A DNA stretch of 64,000 nucleotides from Jidongwangia harbinensis (GCF_020216025.1 NZ_JAIWNC010000005.1:308799-372798); one strand, 5' to 3'. Shown: positions 43,929-53,243, numbered from the stretch's first letter. Notes: a model not told the origin generated them from the sequence alone. Program-made: numbers and translations.

Positions 43929-44258
43929 ATGCGCTACTGCTTCCATCTCCAGGTCCGTCCCGACCGGATGGCGGAGTACGTGGAGCGGCACCAGGCCGTG
44001 TGGCCCGAGATGCAGGACGCACTCCGGGCCACCGGCTGGCGCAACTACTCGCTGTTCCTGCGCTCCGACGGGCTCCTGATCGGCTACCTGGAGGCGGACG
44101 ACCTGGCCGCGTCGCAGGCGGCGATGGAGGCGATGGACGTCAACCGCCGCTGGCAGGCGGAGATGGCGCCGTTCTTCGTGGGCACCTCCCCGACCGAGGG
44201 TTTCCCCCTGCTGACCGAGGTGTTCCACCTGTCCGAGGACCCTTTGGAGAAGTCATGA
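43929..44258 (+). CDS. rhaM: L-rhamnose mutarotase
   Basis: A 109-residue dimeric ferredoxin-like protein (YCFHLQVRPDRMAEYVERH, VWPEMQDALRATGWRNYSLF). It interconverts the anomers of L-rhamnose so the isomerase gets its preferred form. The stop overlaps the rhaI start by 4 bp (ATGA). Confidence 0.95.
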   Translation: MRYCFHLQVRPDRMAEYVERHQAVWPEMQDALRATGWRNYSLFLRSDGLLIGYLEADDLAASQAAMEAMDVNRRWQAEMAPFFVGTSPTEGFPLLTEVFHLSEDPLEKS

Positions 44259-45421
44259 CCGACCTCGCCGCAGTGAAGCGCGCACTGACCGCTCAGCGCA
44301 TCGAGACCCCGTCGTGGGCGTACGCCAACTCCGGGACCCGGTTCAAGGTCTTCGCCCAGCCCGGCGTGCCGCGCAACCCGCGGGAGAAGATCGCCGACGC
44401 CGCGATGGTGCACCGGCTCACCGGGGTGGCGCCGACCGTGGCGCTGCACATCCCGTGGGACGCGGTGGACGACTACGCCGAGCTGGCCGCGTACGCCCGG
44501 TCGCTCGGGGTGGGCCTGGGCGCGATCAACACCAACGTCTTCCAGGACGACGACTACAAGCTGGGCTCGGTCACCAATCCGGACCCGGGGATCCGCCGCA
44601 AGGCCACCGACCACCTGCTGCAGGCGGTGGACATCATGGACCAGACCGGGTCCACCGATCTCAAGCTCTGGTTCTCCGACGGCATCAACTACCCCGGCCA
44701 GGACGACCTGCGCCACCGGCAGGACCGGATGGCCGCGGCGCTCCGCGAGACGTACGACCGGCTCGGCGACGACCAGCGCATCCTGCTGGAGTACAAGCTG
44801 TTCGAACCGGCCTTCTACGCCACCGACATCCCGGACTGGGGCACGTCGTACGCGCACTGCCTGGAACTGGGCGAGAAGGCCACGGTGTGCATCGACACCG
44901 GTCACCACGCCCCGGGTACGAACATCGAGTTCATCGTGGCGTTCCTGCTGCGACAGCGGAAACTCGGCGCGTTCGACTTCAACAGCCGCTTCTACGCCGA
45001 CGACGACCTGATGGCGGGCGCCGCGGACCCGTTCCAGCTGTTCCGGATCATGTACGAGATCGTCCGCGGCGGCGCGCTGGACCCGGCGTACGGGATCAAT
45101 TTCATGCTGGACCAGTGCCACAACATCGAGGCGAAGATCCCGGCCATCATCCGCTCGGTGCTGAACATCCAGGAGGCGACCGCGAAGGCGCTGCTGGTCG
45201 ACCGGGACGCGCTGGCCGCGGCGCAGGACGACGGCGATGTGCTGCAGGCGAACGCGGTGTTCATGGACGCGTACAACACCGACGTGCGCCCGTTGCTCGC
45301 CGAGGTGCGCGCGGACGCCGGCCTGGACCCGGACCCGGTCGGTGCGTACCGGCGCAGTGGCTACCAGGAGAAGATCGTCGCCGAGCGGGTCGGCGGCGAG
45401 CAGGCGGGCTGGGGGGCGTAG
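44255..45421 (+). CDS. rhaI: L-rhamnose isomerase (RhaI type)
   Basis: A 388-residue TIM-barrel isomerase of the Pseudomonas stutzeri/actinobacterial type rather than the enterobacterial RhaA. Metal- and substrate-site motifs: LKLWFSDGINYPGQDD, LEYKLFEPAFY, CIDTGHHAPGTNIEF, FDFNSRFYADDD. It converts L-rhamnose to L-rhamnulose with Mn2+ or a similar metal. Last gene of the transporter operon, ending at a bidirectional hairpin. Confidence 0.94.
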   Translation: MTDLAAVKRALTAQRIETPSWAYANSGTRFKVFAQPGVPRNPREKIADAAMVHRLTGVAPTVALHIPWDAVDDYAELAAYARSLGVGLGAINTNVFQDDDYKLGSVTNPDPGIRRKATDHLLQAVDIMDQTGSTDLKLWFSDGINYPGQDDLRHRQDRMAAALRETYDRLGDDQRILLEYKLFEPAFYATDIPDWGTSYAHCLELGEKATVCIDTGHHAPGTNIEFIVAFLLRQRKLGAFDFNSRFYADDDLMAGAADPFQLFRIMYEIVRGGALDPAYGINFMLDQCHNIEAKIPAIIRSVLNIQEATAKALLVDRDALAAAQDDGDVLQANAVFMDAYNTDVRPLLAEVRADAGLDPDPVGAYRRSGYQEKIVAERVGGEQAGWGA

Positions 45422-45424
45422 GGC

Positions 45425-45462
45425 GGCGGGGAGCCGCCGCCGAGGGGGCAGCGGCTCCCGCC
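45425..45462. terminator. Bidirectional hairpin between rhaI and the second sugar operon
   Basis: GGCGGGGAGCCGC (45425-45437) pairs with GCGGCTCCCGCC (45451-45462) with a single bulged G; loop of 13 nt. It lies between two convergent genes and can serve both. Confidence 0.75.
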
Positions 45463-45463
45463 G

Positions 45464-46246
45464 TCAGGCCACCGGGTCCGGCGGGGGCGCGGCTCCGGTC
45501 ATGATCGCCACCGCGTCCGACATGGAGTGTGACGTCGGCGTGATCACCGTGGCCCGCCGGCCGAGCCGCTGGATGTGGATGCGGTCGGCCACCTCGAACA
45601 CGTGCGGCATGTTGTGGCTGATCAGAATGACCGGCAGCCCGCGATTGCGGACGTCGCGGATCAGCTGCAGCACCCGGTTGCCCTCCTTGACGCCGAGCGC
45701 CGCGGTGGGCTCGTCGAGGATGACCACCTTGCTGCCGAACGCGGCCGACCGGGCCACCGCCACGGCCTGCCGCTGGCCGCCGGAGAGCGACTCCACCGCC
45801 TGGCCGATGTTCTGCAGCGTGGCCACGCCCAGCTCGCTCATGTGCCGCTTCGCCTCGGACCGCATGTGGCCGCGGTCCAGCATCCGGAACACCGAACCCA
45901 GCACGCCCTTCTTGCGCTCCTCCCGGCCGAGGAACAGGTTGTCCGCGATGTCCAGGCCGGGCGCCACGGCGAGGGTCTGGTACACGGTCTCGATGCCGGC
46001 CGCGCGGGCGTCCATCGGATTGCGGAAGTGCACCCGCTCGCCGTCCAGGTAGATCTCGCCGCGGTCCGGGATCAGCGCCCCGGACAACGCCTTGATCAGG
46101 CTCGACTTGCCGGCCCCGTTGTCGCCGATGACCGCCAGGATCTCACCCGGGTACAGCTCCAGGTCGCTGTTCTCGATCGCGGTCACCCGGCCGTACCGCT
46201 TGGTGATCCCGCGGGCCGCCAACACCGGAGTGGTGGTCACGGTCAT
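45464..46246 (-). CDS. Sugar ABC transporter ATP-binding protein (FrcA-like)
   Basis: A 260-residue single-domain ATPase (Walker A GDNGAGKSS, signature LSGGQRQAVAVAR, Walker B VVILDEPTAALG). A single rather than double ATPase domain and the overall sequence (LFLGREERKKG) match fructose-type FrcA importers. The actual sugar is unknown. It overlaps the permease gene by 4 bp (ATGA); last gene of a three-gene operon. Confidence 0.88.
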   Translation of the reverse strand: MTVTTTPVLAARGITKRYGRVTAIENSDLELYPGEILAVIGDNGAGKSSLIKALSGALIPDRGEIYLDGERVHFRNPMDARAAGIETVYQTLAVAPGLDIADNLFLGREERKKGVLGSVFRMLDRGHMRSEAKRHMSELGVATLQNIGQAVESLSGGQRQAVAVARSAAFGSKVVILDEPTAALGVKEGNRVLQLIRDVRNRGLPVILISHNMPHVFEVADRIHIQRLGRRATVITPTSHSMSDAVAIMTGAAPPPDPVA

Positions 46247-47274
46247 GACTTGACCTTCCTGATCCACTGGTCGAGAGACACCGCCACCAGAACCAGCAGG
46301 CCGATGGCGAAGCCCTGCCACACCACCTCGACGCCGGCCAGCTGCAGGCCGTTGCGGAAGACGCCGACGATCAGCGCGCCGATCAGGGTGCCGAGCACGC
46401 CGCCCCGCCCGCCGAACAGGCTGGTGCCGCCGAGCACGACGGCGGTGATCGAGTCCAGGTTGTACTCCAGACCCACGTTCGGGCTGGCCGAGGCGAGCCG
46501 TCCGATCAGGATCCAGGCGCCGATCGCGTAGAGCAGACCCGCCACGGTGTACACCGAGAACAGCACCCGGTCGGTCCGGATCCCGGCGAGGCGGGCGGCC
46601 TCGATGTCGTCGCCGGTGGCGTACACGTGCTTGCCCCAGGCGGTCCGCCCGAGCGCGTAGAAGAAGAACGCGAACAGCGCCAACATGATGATCGATCCGT
46701 ACGTGAGCCGGAACGTCCCGATCGGGATCGTGGTCCCGGTCCACGTCATGATCGACGGCATGTCCGAGCCGCGCGTCGTCTCGCTCCCGGAGACCACCGA
46801 GTTCAGCGAGAAGAAGATGGTCAGTGTGCCGAGCGTGACGATGAACGGTGGCAGATTCAGCCGGGTGACCAGGACGCCGTTCAGCGCGCCCATCGCCGTG
46901 CCACAGGCGAAACCGAGCAGAAGCGCGAGTACGCCGGGCAGGCCGGCCCGGGTGCAGAACGTGGCCATCAGGATCGAGGAGAACACCGCGATCGCGCCGA
47001 CCGACAGGTCGATGCCGGCGGTCAGGATGATCAGCGTCTGGCCCAGCGCCAGTACCGCGATGACGGTGACCTGGGCGAGCACCAGTGAGAGGTTGGCGGC
47101 GGAGAAGAAGCGGGAGTTGAACAGCGAGAAGGCGACGATCGCGGCGAGCAGGACGGCGAGCGGGCCGAGCACGGGGTTGCCGTGCAGCACGTGCTGAATC
47201 CGCAGACCGAGCGAGTCGTGGCGGGCGACCTCGAAGTCCGCTCCGGGCCCGGGTTCCGTGGTGGCGGTCGACAT
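46243..47274 (-). CDS. Sugar ABC transporter permease (FrcC-like)
   Basis: A 343-residue RbsC-family permease (ILTAGIDLSVGAIAVFSSILMA, GTLTIFFSLN, GGTSLFGGRGGVLG) with about nine helices. ATG 47274 lies 2 bp after the binding-protein stop. It works with the neighbouring ATPase and binding protein. Confidence 0.88.
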   Translation of the reverse strand: MSTATTEPGPGADFEVARHDSLGLRIQHVLHGNPVLGPLAVLLAAIVAFSLFNSRFFSAANLSLVLAQVTVIAVLALGQTLIILTAGIDLSVGAIAVFSSILMATFCTRAGLPGVLALLLGFACGTAMGALNGVLVTRLNLPPFIVTLGTLTIFFSLNSVVSGSETTRGSDMPSIMTWTGTTIPIGTFRLTYGSIIMLALFAFFFYALGRTAWGKHVYATGDDIEAARLAGIRTDRVLFSVYTVAGLLYAIGAWILIGRLASASPNVGLEYNLDSITAVVLGGTSLFGGRGGVLGTLIGALIVGVFRNGLQLAGVEVVWQGFAIGLLVLVAVSLDQWIRKVKS

Positions 47275-47276
47275 GG

Positions 47277-48338
47277 TCAGCCCCAGCAATTCTGCTTGCC
47301 CCAGGCGGCGTCCTTCGCCTGGACGCCGGCCTGCGGCTGATCGGTGATCAGCGTGACGCCGGTGTCGGTGAAGGTCTTGCCGGCCGAGGCCTGCGGCTTG
47401 GTGCCGTCCTTGGCGTACGCGGCGAGCGCGGCTACCCCGTCCTCCGCCATCTTCAGCGGGAACTGCATAGAGGTGGCGCCGATGACACCGTTGGCAACGT
47501 TGTCCACACCGGGGCAGCCGCCGTCGATCGAGACGATGGTGACGGCCTTGTCCTTGCCGGCGGCCTTCAGCGCCTGGTAGGCGCCGGCCGCAGCCGGCTC
47601 GTTGATGGTGTAGACCAGGTTGATCGACGGGTCCTTCTGCAGCAGGTTCTCCATCGCGGTACGCCCGCCGTCCTCGGCGCCGTCCGTGACGTCGTGCCCG
47701 ACGATCCGCGGGTCGCTCTCGTCCCCGATCCGGTTGGGGTCGCCGACCGGGATCCCGAAGCCCTCCAGGAAGCCCTGGTCGCGCTGGACGTCCACGGAGA
47801 CCTGGTTGGGGTTGAGGTCCAGCATCGCGATCTTCGCCGCGGTGCCCTCCTTCGCGAACTTCGCCTTCGCCCACTGGCCGATCAGCCTGCCGGCCTGGAA
47901 GTTGTCGGTGGCGAACGTGGCGTCCACCGCGTTCGCCGGGTCGGTCGGCGTGTCCAGCGCGATGACCAGCATGCCGGCCTGCTTGGCCTGGTCGATCGAC
48001 GGGACGATGGCCTTGGAGTCGCTCGGCGTGATCAGGAATCCCTTGGCACCGGCGGAGATCAGGTTCTCGATCGCCTGCACCTGCGCCTCGTTGTCGCCGT
48101 CCTGCTTGCCGGCGAACGTCTGCAGCTGAACGCCCTGCGCGGAGGCCGCCTTCTGCGCGCCCTCCTTCATCTTGACGAAGAACGGGTTGGTGTCGGTCTT
48201 GGTGATCAGTCCGACGATCGGCTGGTCACCCGATCCGGAATCGTCACCGCAGCCGGCGGTGCCGAGGGCAAGGACGGCGGCACAGCCGGCCGCCACGACG
48301 GGCGTCCACCGGCGACGGGACATGACGAAATCACGCAC
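47277..48338 (-). CDS. Sugar-binding lipoprotein (FrcB-like)
   Basis: A 353-residue binding protein with a lipobox (LALGTAGC). The mature part reads [46 protein letters not shown], typical of the ribose/fructose-binding family. GTG 48338 is chosen because GGAGGAG lies directly upstream; the ATG at 48323 is too far from it. First gene of the operon; two palindromic operators lie upstream. Confidence 0.88.
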   Translation of the reverse strand: MRDFVMSRRRWTPVVAAGCAAVLALGTAGCGDDSGSGDQPIVGLITKTDTNPFFVKMKEGAQKAASAQGVQLQTFAGKQDGDNEAQVQAIENLISAGAKGFLITPSDSKAIVPSIDQAKQAGMLVIALDTPTDPANAVDATFATDNFQAGRLIGQWAKAKFAKEGTAAKIAMLDLNPNQVSVDVQRDQGFLEGFGIPVGDPNRIGDESDPRIVGHDVTDGAEDGGRTAMENLLQKDPSINLVYTINEPAAAGAYQALKAAGKDKAVTIVSIDGGCPGVDNVANGVIGATSMQFPLKMAEDGVAALAAYAKDGTKPQASAGKTFTDTGVTLITDQPQAGVQAKDAAWGKQNCWG

Positions 48339-48370
48339 GTCTCCTCCATATCGATTTAGCACATCGGTGA

Positions 48371-48382
48371 GACAACGTTGTC
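48371..48382. promoter_or_regulatory. LacI-type operator 1 of the second sugar operon
   Basis: GACAACGTTGTC, a perfect 12-bp palindrome with central CG, 33 bp upstream of the binding-protein start. An identical copy lies at 48489. Confidence 0.85.
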
Positions 48383-48488
48383 TTGCAGTAGACGACTCCG
48401 GGCATCGACTGTCAACAATGAGTTTCCGAGTCGTTGCGTACGGTGATCAACTATGGACATAGCTGACTCACCGGACCGGGCAGGCGGC

Positions 48489-48500
48489 GACAACGTTGTC
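48489..48500. promoter_or_regulatory. LacI-type operator 2, near the regulator gene
   Basis: GACAACGTTGTC again, 56 bp before the divergent LacI gene and 118 bp from the first copy. Two sites suit autoregulation plus repression of the transporter, possibly by looping. Confidence 0.85.
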
Positions 48501-48556
48501 CCGTACCGCCCGGCGCGGCGGTCGGTCACAATGTCTGACCAGGACGGGGAGGTGCG

Positions 48557-49603
48557 GTGCGACAGCCGGACGACCGGGCCGTGCGGCCGACCATGAACGA
48601 CGTGGCCCGGACCGCCGGCGTGAGCCTCAAGACCGTGTCGCGCGTGATCAACGGTGAGCCGACCGTCGCGCCGCACCTGGCCGAGCGGGTCCGGGCCGCG
48701 GTGGACGCGCTGCGCTACCGGCCGAACCTGGGCGCGAGCATGCTGCGGCGCAACGACCGGCGTACCCGGACCATCGGGGTACTGCTCGAGGACGTGGGCA
48801 ATCCGTTCTCCGCCGCCCTGCATCGCGCCGTCGAGGACGAGGCACTCGCCCGCGGCGTGCACGTGCTGATCGGTAGCGTCGACGAGAACCCGCAACGCGA
48901 ACGGGACCTCGCCCGGGCCTTCGCCGAACGGCACGCCGACGGCCTGATCGTCGCGCCGGCCGGCGACGACCAGAGCTACCTGGCGTCCGAGCTGCCGGCC
49001 GGCACCCCGGTGGTGTTCGTCGACCGGCAGGGCACCGGCTTCGCCGGCGACTCGGTGCTGGCCACGAACGTCGTCGGTGCCACCGAGGCGGTACGCCACC
49101 TGATCGCACACGGGCACCGGCGCATCGCGTTCCTCGGCGACCACGCCCGGATCGCCACCGCCCGCAGCCGGTACCGCGGCTACCTGGACGCCCTCGGCGA
49201 GGCGGGCCTGGAGCCACCGGCCAAGCCCGAACTGCACCACTGGTCCACCGCGGAGAGCGCCACCCTGACGCTGTTCGGCCGGGACCACCCGCCGACCGCT
49301 CTGTTCACCGCGCAGAACCTGGTCACCATCGGCGCGGTCCGGGCCCTCCGCCGGCTGCGGCTGCACCGCGACGTGGCACTGGTCGGCTTCGACGACTTCC
49401 CGCTGGCCGACCTGGTCGAGCCGGCCGTCACGGTGGTGGCCCAGGACCCCGCCGCGATGGGCCGGACCGCCGCCCGGGCCCTGTTCGAACGCATCGACGG
49501 CGACCGGCAGCCGCCCCGCGAATTCTGGATCCCCACCGCGCTGATCCGCCGCGGCTCCGGTGAACTGCCACCCCACCCGGTCCGGGCCCGCGCCACGCTG
49601 TGA
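48557..49603 (+). CDS. LacI family regulator of the divergent sugar ABC operon
   Basis: A 348-residue repressor with HTH MNDVARTAGVSLKTVSRVINGEP and effector domain (LLEDVGNPFSAALHRAVEDE, VFVDRQGTG, LFTAQNLVTIGAVRAL, VGFDDFPLADLV). GTG 48557 follows GGGGAGG. The two identical GACAACGTTGTC sites in the divergent region are its likely targets (inference). Confidence 0.9.
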   Translation: MRQPDDRAVRPTMNDVARTAGVSLKTVSRVINGEPTVAPHLAERVRAAVDALRYRPNLGASMLRRNDRRTRTIGVLLEDVGNPFSAALHRAVEDEALARGVHVLIGSVDENPQRERDLARAFAERHADGLIVAPAGDDQSYLASELPAGTPVVFVDRQGTGFAGDSVLATNVVGATEAVRHLIAHGHRRIAFLGDHARIATARSRYRGYLDALGEAGLEPPAKPELHHWSTAESATLTLFGRDHPPTALFTAQNLVTIGAVRALRRLRLHRDVALVGFDDFPLADLVEPAVTVVAQDPAAMGRTAARALFERIDGDRQPPREFWIPTALIRRGSGELPPHPVRARATL

Positions 49604-49616
49604 TTCCATCGGGGGC

Positions 49617-50108
49617 GTGCGCCTGCTGCTGATGTCCGACACCCACGTGCCGAAACGCGCCCGGGACCTACCCGCCCCGCTGTGGGCCGCGGTGGACGCC
49701 GCGGACGTGGTGATCCACGCCGGCGACTGGGTCGACGTGCCGCTGCTGGACGCGCTGTCCGCACGGGCCGCGCACCTGGTCGCCGTCTACGGCAACAACG
49801 ACGGCCCGGAGCTGCGGGCCCGCCTCCCGGAGATCGCCCGGGTGACACTGGACGGCGTGCAAATCGCCGTGGTGCACGAGACCGGCCCGTCGACGGGCCG
49901 GGACGCCCGCTGCGCGGCCCGGTTCCCGGACACCGACGTGCTGGTGTTCGGCCACTCCCACATCCCCTGGGACAGCGTCGCGCCGACCGGGCTGCGGCTG
50001 CTCAATCCGGGCTCACCCACCGACCGCCGGCGCCAGCCGCACGCCACCTACCAGACCGCCACGATCATCGGCGGCACCCTGCAGGACGTGCAACTGCACA
50101 ACCTGTGA
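49617..50108 (+). CDS. Metallophosphoesterase (YfcE-like)
   Basis: A 163-residue calcineurin-like phosphoesterase with the metal motifs in order: MSDTHVPKR, IHAGDWVD, YGNNDGPEL and VFGHSHIPW. It probably hydrolyses phosphodiesters; YfcE-type enzymes are short like this. GTG 49617 has GGGGG just upstream and begins 13 nt after the LacI stop. Confidence 0.9.
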   Translation: MRLLLMSDTHVPKRARDLPAPLWAAVDAADVVIHAGDWVDVPLLDALSARAAHLVAVYGNNDGPELRARLPEIARVTLDGVQIAVVHETGPSTGRDARCAARFPDTDVLVFGHSHIPWDSVAPTGLRLLNPGSPTDRRRQPHATYQTATIIGGTLQDVQLHNL

Positions 50109-50125
50109 CCGGTTTCCCGCCGGCC

Positions 50126-51514
50126 TTAAGAGTCGATCGCTGCGAGAATGTCCGCCGGGGTGAACGTCCGGACGTCGGGATGGCCGGCGAGTTCGTCGCC
50201 GGCACCATGGGACCAGAACGCGAAGCTGAGCCCCGCTCCGCCCGGGGCCGACAGGTGAGCGGCCCGGCGCTGTAGATCACGCAGGTCACGCCGGATCAAC
50301 GGCTTGGCCTGCCAGCGGCATTCACCGACGAGAACCGGATGATCGCCGCTGATGCCCAGTACGTCGATCTCCGCCGTCTCGTTCTTCCACCATCGTCCGA
50401 TCACCGTGTCGTCCGGCAATTCGCCCGCCGCTACCAGCCGCTGGGCGTGGTCCCGGGCCACCGCCTCGAACACCCGCGCGACGTGTGTCTGCCAGCGACC
50501 CGCCGTTCGTCTCTGCACGGCGGCGCCCTGGCCGCCCTCGATCAGATCGGCGTCGTCACGCAGGACGGCGAACCAGTACGCGAGATAGTCGTCGGCGATC
50601 TCGTACGTGGGATCAGCGGAACCCCCTGAACCGAGCGAGCGGACCGTACGTACAAAGCCCGCCCGCCGAAGACGGTCGAGGGTGTAGTCGATGCGCTGCT
50701 GCGCCCGGCCCGCGATCCGAGACCGCCGCCGGGCCCCGCCGGCCATGGCGGTGAGTACGCGTTCGTAGCCACCACGCCAGTCGAGGTCCTCGGAAAGGAT
50801 GTCCGGCGCGTCGCGCAGGAGCACACCGCCGGGAGTGAAGGCCAGCTCGTGCAGGTTGTCCTCGACCGATCCGCCCGCCGACCAGCGGTTGAGGTGCAAC
50901 GGGTAGCCCCCGCAGGCCGCATACGCCTCGATGAAGTCCGCGGGCGACAGATCGGGCTGGAACGCTCTTGCGTCGATCAGCGGGAACGGATCCATCCGGC
51001 GCTCCACGCCGGCCCGGCGATGGAGACCACCCTGGGGACCGAGCATCTGCTCCATCACGGTGACCGCCGACCCGGAGAGCACCAGCAGGAGGCGCTGGTC
51101 GCGGATGTGGTTCTCCCACACTGCCGACACCGTGTCGGCGAAGTCGGCGGGCCCACCGGTCAGACGGGGCGCCTCGTCCAGCACGACAAGTAGCGGCTCG
51201 GTCCGGGCCAGCCCCGCCACGAACCGCAGTGCCGCCTCCCACGTGGCGAACGTCGCGGGAGCGAGGTCGGCAACCTCCTCGCCGAGTTGTTCCCGCAACG
51301 ACTCCGCGAAGCGGCGCAGTTGCCGGTCGTCGTTGTCCTGGCGGGTAGCCGTGAAGTACACGGCTCGCTTTCCAGCCGCGAAATGACTCAGCAGGAACGT
51401 CTTGCCGACGCGCCGGCGTCCCCAGACCACCGCCAGCTCGGGCTGGCCGGTCTCCACGCGGGCCCATGCGGCGGCCAGCTCCGCCTGCTCCGCGCTACGA
51501 CCGATGAGTGACAC
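50126..51514 (-). CDS. ATPase with C-terminal DUF234 (restriction-endonuclease-like) domain
   Basis: A 462-residue protein of the archaeal-type AAA ATPase family. Walker A is WGRRRVGKTFLL near residue 35; Walker B is LLVVLDEAP near 110. The middle part has a winged-helix region. The C-terminus NETAEIDVLGISG then VLVGECRW has the spaced acidic pair and downstream E-x-(K/R)-like residues of the PD-(D/E)XK fold, as in DUF234. Function is unknown. GTG 51514 is preferred because similarity to the family starts at SLIGR; an in-frame TTG at 51532 lies inside the tandem operators. A mixed third-position bias is seen in places. Confidence 0.8.
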   Translation of the reverse strand: MSLIGRSAEQAELAAAWARVETGQPELAVVWGRRRVGKTFLLSHFAAGKRAVYFTATRQDNDDRQLRRFAESLREQLGEEVADLAPATFATWEAALRFVAGLARTEPLLVVLDEAPRLTGGPADFADTVSAVWENHIRDQRLLLVLSGSAVTVMEQMLGPQGGLHRRAGVERRMDPFPLIDARAFQPDLSPADFIEAYAACGGYPLHLNRWSAGGSVEDNLHELAFTPGGVLLRDAPDILSEDLDWRGGYERVLTAMAGGARRRSRIAGRAQQRIDYTLDRLRRAGFVRTVRSLGSGGSADPTYEIADDYLAYWFAVLRDDADLIEGGQGAAVQRRTAGRWQTHVARVFEAVARDHAQRLVAAGELPDDTVIGRWWKNETAEIDVLGISGDHPVLVGECRWQAKPLIRRDLRDLQRRAAHLSAPGGAGLSFAFWSHGAGDELAGHPDVRTFTPADILAAIDS

Positions 51515-51526
51515 ATACTCAGCGTA

Positions 51527-51558
51527 GTACAAACTGTTTGTGGTACAAGCTGTTTGTA
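51527..51558. promoter_or_regulatory. Tandem 16-bp operator-like repeats before the DUF234 ATPase
   Basis: GTACAAACTGTTTGT (51527) and GTACAAGCTGTTTGT (51543) are direct repeats with a 16-bp period and one mismatch; each is itself a near-palindrome (TACAA...TTTGTA). They are strikingly A/T-rich for this genome and sit 13 bp upstream of the GTG start. No regulator gene is adjacent. Confidence 0.65.
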
Positions 51559-51616
51559 CTATCGGCGGAGAAAGCGGCGGCCGGCGCCCTCGGGGTGCCG
51601 GCCGCCGGGGACTACG

Positions 51617-53038
51617 TCAGCCCAGGTCGACCTGGGGGTACAGGGGGAATTCCGCGAGCAGCTCGGTGGCCTGCTTGCTGACCCGGTCGGCGACCGCCGG
51701 GTCCAGGTCGAACTTGGCCTTCGAGGCGCCCGGCTTGGTCTGGGTGAGCACCGTGTGCATCAGCTCGGCGATCTGATCCATCTCGGCGGTGCCGAGGCCG
51801 CGGCTGGTCAGCGCCGGCGTGCCGATCCGGATGCCGGACGTGTACCAGGCACCGTTCGGGTCCTGCGGGATCGCGTTGCGGTTGGTGACCACGCCCGAGT
51901 CCAGCAGCGCCTGCTCGGCCTGCCGGCCGGTGAGGCCGTACTTGTCCACGTCGATCAGCACCAGGTGGTTGTCGGTGCCGCCGCTGACCAGGGTGGCGCC
52001 GCGCCTGGTCAGGCCCTCGGCGAGCGCCTGGGCGTTGTCGACGATGCGCTGGGCGTACCCGGCGAAGTCGGGCTGCCGGGCCTCCGCGAACGCGACCGCC
52101 TTCGCGGCCATGACGTGGGCCAGCGGGCCGCCCAGCACCATCGGGCAGCCGCGGTCCACCTGGTCGGACAGTTCCGGCTGGCAGAGGACGGCACCGCCGC
52201 GCGGGCCGCGCAGGCTCTTGTGCGTGGTGGTGGTGACGATGTGCGCGTGCGGCACCGGGTCGAAGTCCCCGGTGAACACCTTGCCCGCGACCAGACCGGC
52301 GAAGTGCGCCATGTCCACCATGAAGGTCGCGCCGACCTCGTCGGCGATCTCCCGCATGATGCGGAAGTTCACCTTGCGGGGGTACGCCGAGTAGCCGCCG
52401 ACGATGACCAGCGGCCGGAACTCGCGCGCCGTCTCGCGCAACGCGGCGTAGTCGATCTGGCCGGTCGCCGGGTCGACGCCGTAGCTGCGCTGGTCGAACA
52501 TCTTGCCGGAGATGTTCGGGCGGAAGCCGTGGGTGAGGTGGCCACCCGCGTCCAGCGACATGCCGAGCATGCGCTGGTTGCCGAACGCGGCACGCAGCTC
52601 CGCCCACTCCGCGTCGGTGAGGTCGTTGACGTTGCGCTTCTGCGCCTTGGCCAGCGCCGGCGCCTCCACCCGGTCGGCCAGGATCGCCCAGTACGCGACC
52701 AGGTTGGCGTCGATGCCGGAGTGCGGCTGCACGTACGCGTACGGCGCGCCGAACAGTTCCTTGGCGTGCTCGACCGCGATCGCCTCGACGGTGTCCACGT
52801 TCTGGCAGCCGGCGTAGAAGCGGCGCCCGATGGTGCCCTCGGCGTACTTGTCGCTGAGCCAGTTGCCCATGGCCAGCAGCACCGCCGGGGAGGCGTAGTT
52901 CTCGCTGGCGATCAGCTTGAGCGACTCGCGCTGGTCGTGCAGTTCCTTGGCGATCGCGTCGGCGATGCGCGGCTCGACGGCGCGGACCACGTCGAGAGCG
53001 GAGCGGAATGCGGTGGATTCGGCGTTCAGTGCAGACAT
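51617..53038 (-). CDS. glyA: Serine hydroxymethyltransferase
   Basis: A 473-residue PLP enzyme that interconverts serine and glycine with tetrahydrofolate. Motifs: [43 protein letters not shown], and the PLP-lysine site [14 protein letters not shown]. It is about 50 residues longer than the common 420-residue form because of an insertion after the YVQPHSG region ([15 protein letters not shown]), a known actinobacterial variant. ATG 53038 has GGGAGG close upstream. Controlled by a ZTP riboswitch in its leader. Confidence 0.96.
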   Translation of the reverse strand: MSALNAESTAFRSALDVVRAVEPRIADAIAKELHDQRESLKLIASENYASPAVLLAMGNWLSDKYAEGTIGRRFYAGCQNVDTVEAIAVEHAKELFGAPYAYVQPHSGIDANLVAYWAILADRVEAPALAKAQKRNVNDLTDAEWAELRAAFGNQRMLGMSLDAGGHLTHGFRPNISGKMFDQRSYGVDPATGQIDYAALRETAREFRPLVIVGGYSAYPRKVNFRIMREIADEVGATFMVDMAHFAGLVAGKVFTGDFDPVPHAHIVTTTTHKSLRGPRGGAVLCQPELSDQVDRGCPMVLGGPLAHVMAAKAVAFAEARQPDFAGYAQRIVDNAQALAEGLTRRGATLVSGGTDNHLVLIDVDKYGLTGRQAEQALLDSGVVTNRNAIPQDPNGAWYTSGIRIGTPALTSRGLGTAEMDQIAELMHTVLTQTKPGASKAKFDLDPAVADRVSKQATELLAEFPLYPQVDLG

Positions 53039-53061
53039 CGGACCTCCCTATCACAGGTGAA

Positions 53062-53160
53062 GAGGCCCAGGCGCACGGCAGTCGGCCCCGGACGTGCTCC
53101 GGGAACGGGACCGCTCCCCGATGGTTGGCCCATCCGAACGCGCCAGTCACGGCCCGCCGA
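53062..53160 (-). promoter_or_regulatory. ZTP (pfl) riboswitch in the glyA leader
   Basis: On the minus strand the leader shows the conserved pfl elements in order. GGCCGTGACTGGCG comes first, then a GATGG...CCATC hairpin, CGGGGAGCGGTCC, and near the 3' end GGCCGACTGCC followed by GCCTGGGCC. ZTP riboswitches sense the purine intermediate ZMP/ZTP, which accumulates when 10-formyl-THF is short, and are known upstream of folate one-carbon genes including glyA. The 3' boundary is about 23 nt before the start codon. Confidence 0.87.
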
Positions 53161-53195
53161 CCAGCATACCGGCGGTCGCCCGACGGCGCGATCGA

Positions 53196-53243
53196 GCGAC
53201 GCTGGTGTTCCACTGGAGCGCTCCAGTGGAACACCAGCGTCGC
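53196..53243. repeat. Dispersed palindromic repeat, copy 2 (48-bp perfect palindrome)
   Basis: A 24-nt arm (53196-53219, containing GCTGGTGTTCCACTGGAGC) followed by its exact reverse complement, centred on AGC|GCT. It lies between the divergent glyA riboswitch and the erm leader. It shares the GTTCCACTGGAGC core with 14974 and, with C/G swaps, 54364. Confidence 0.9.
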
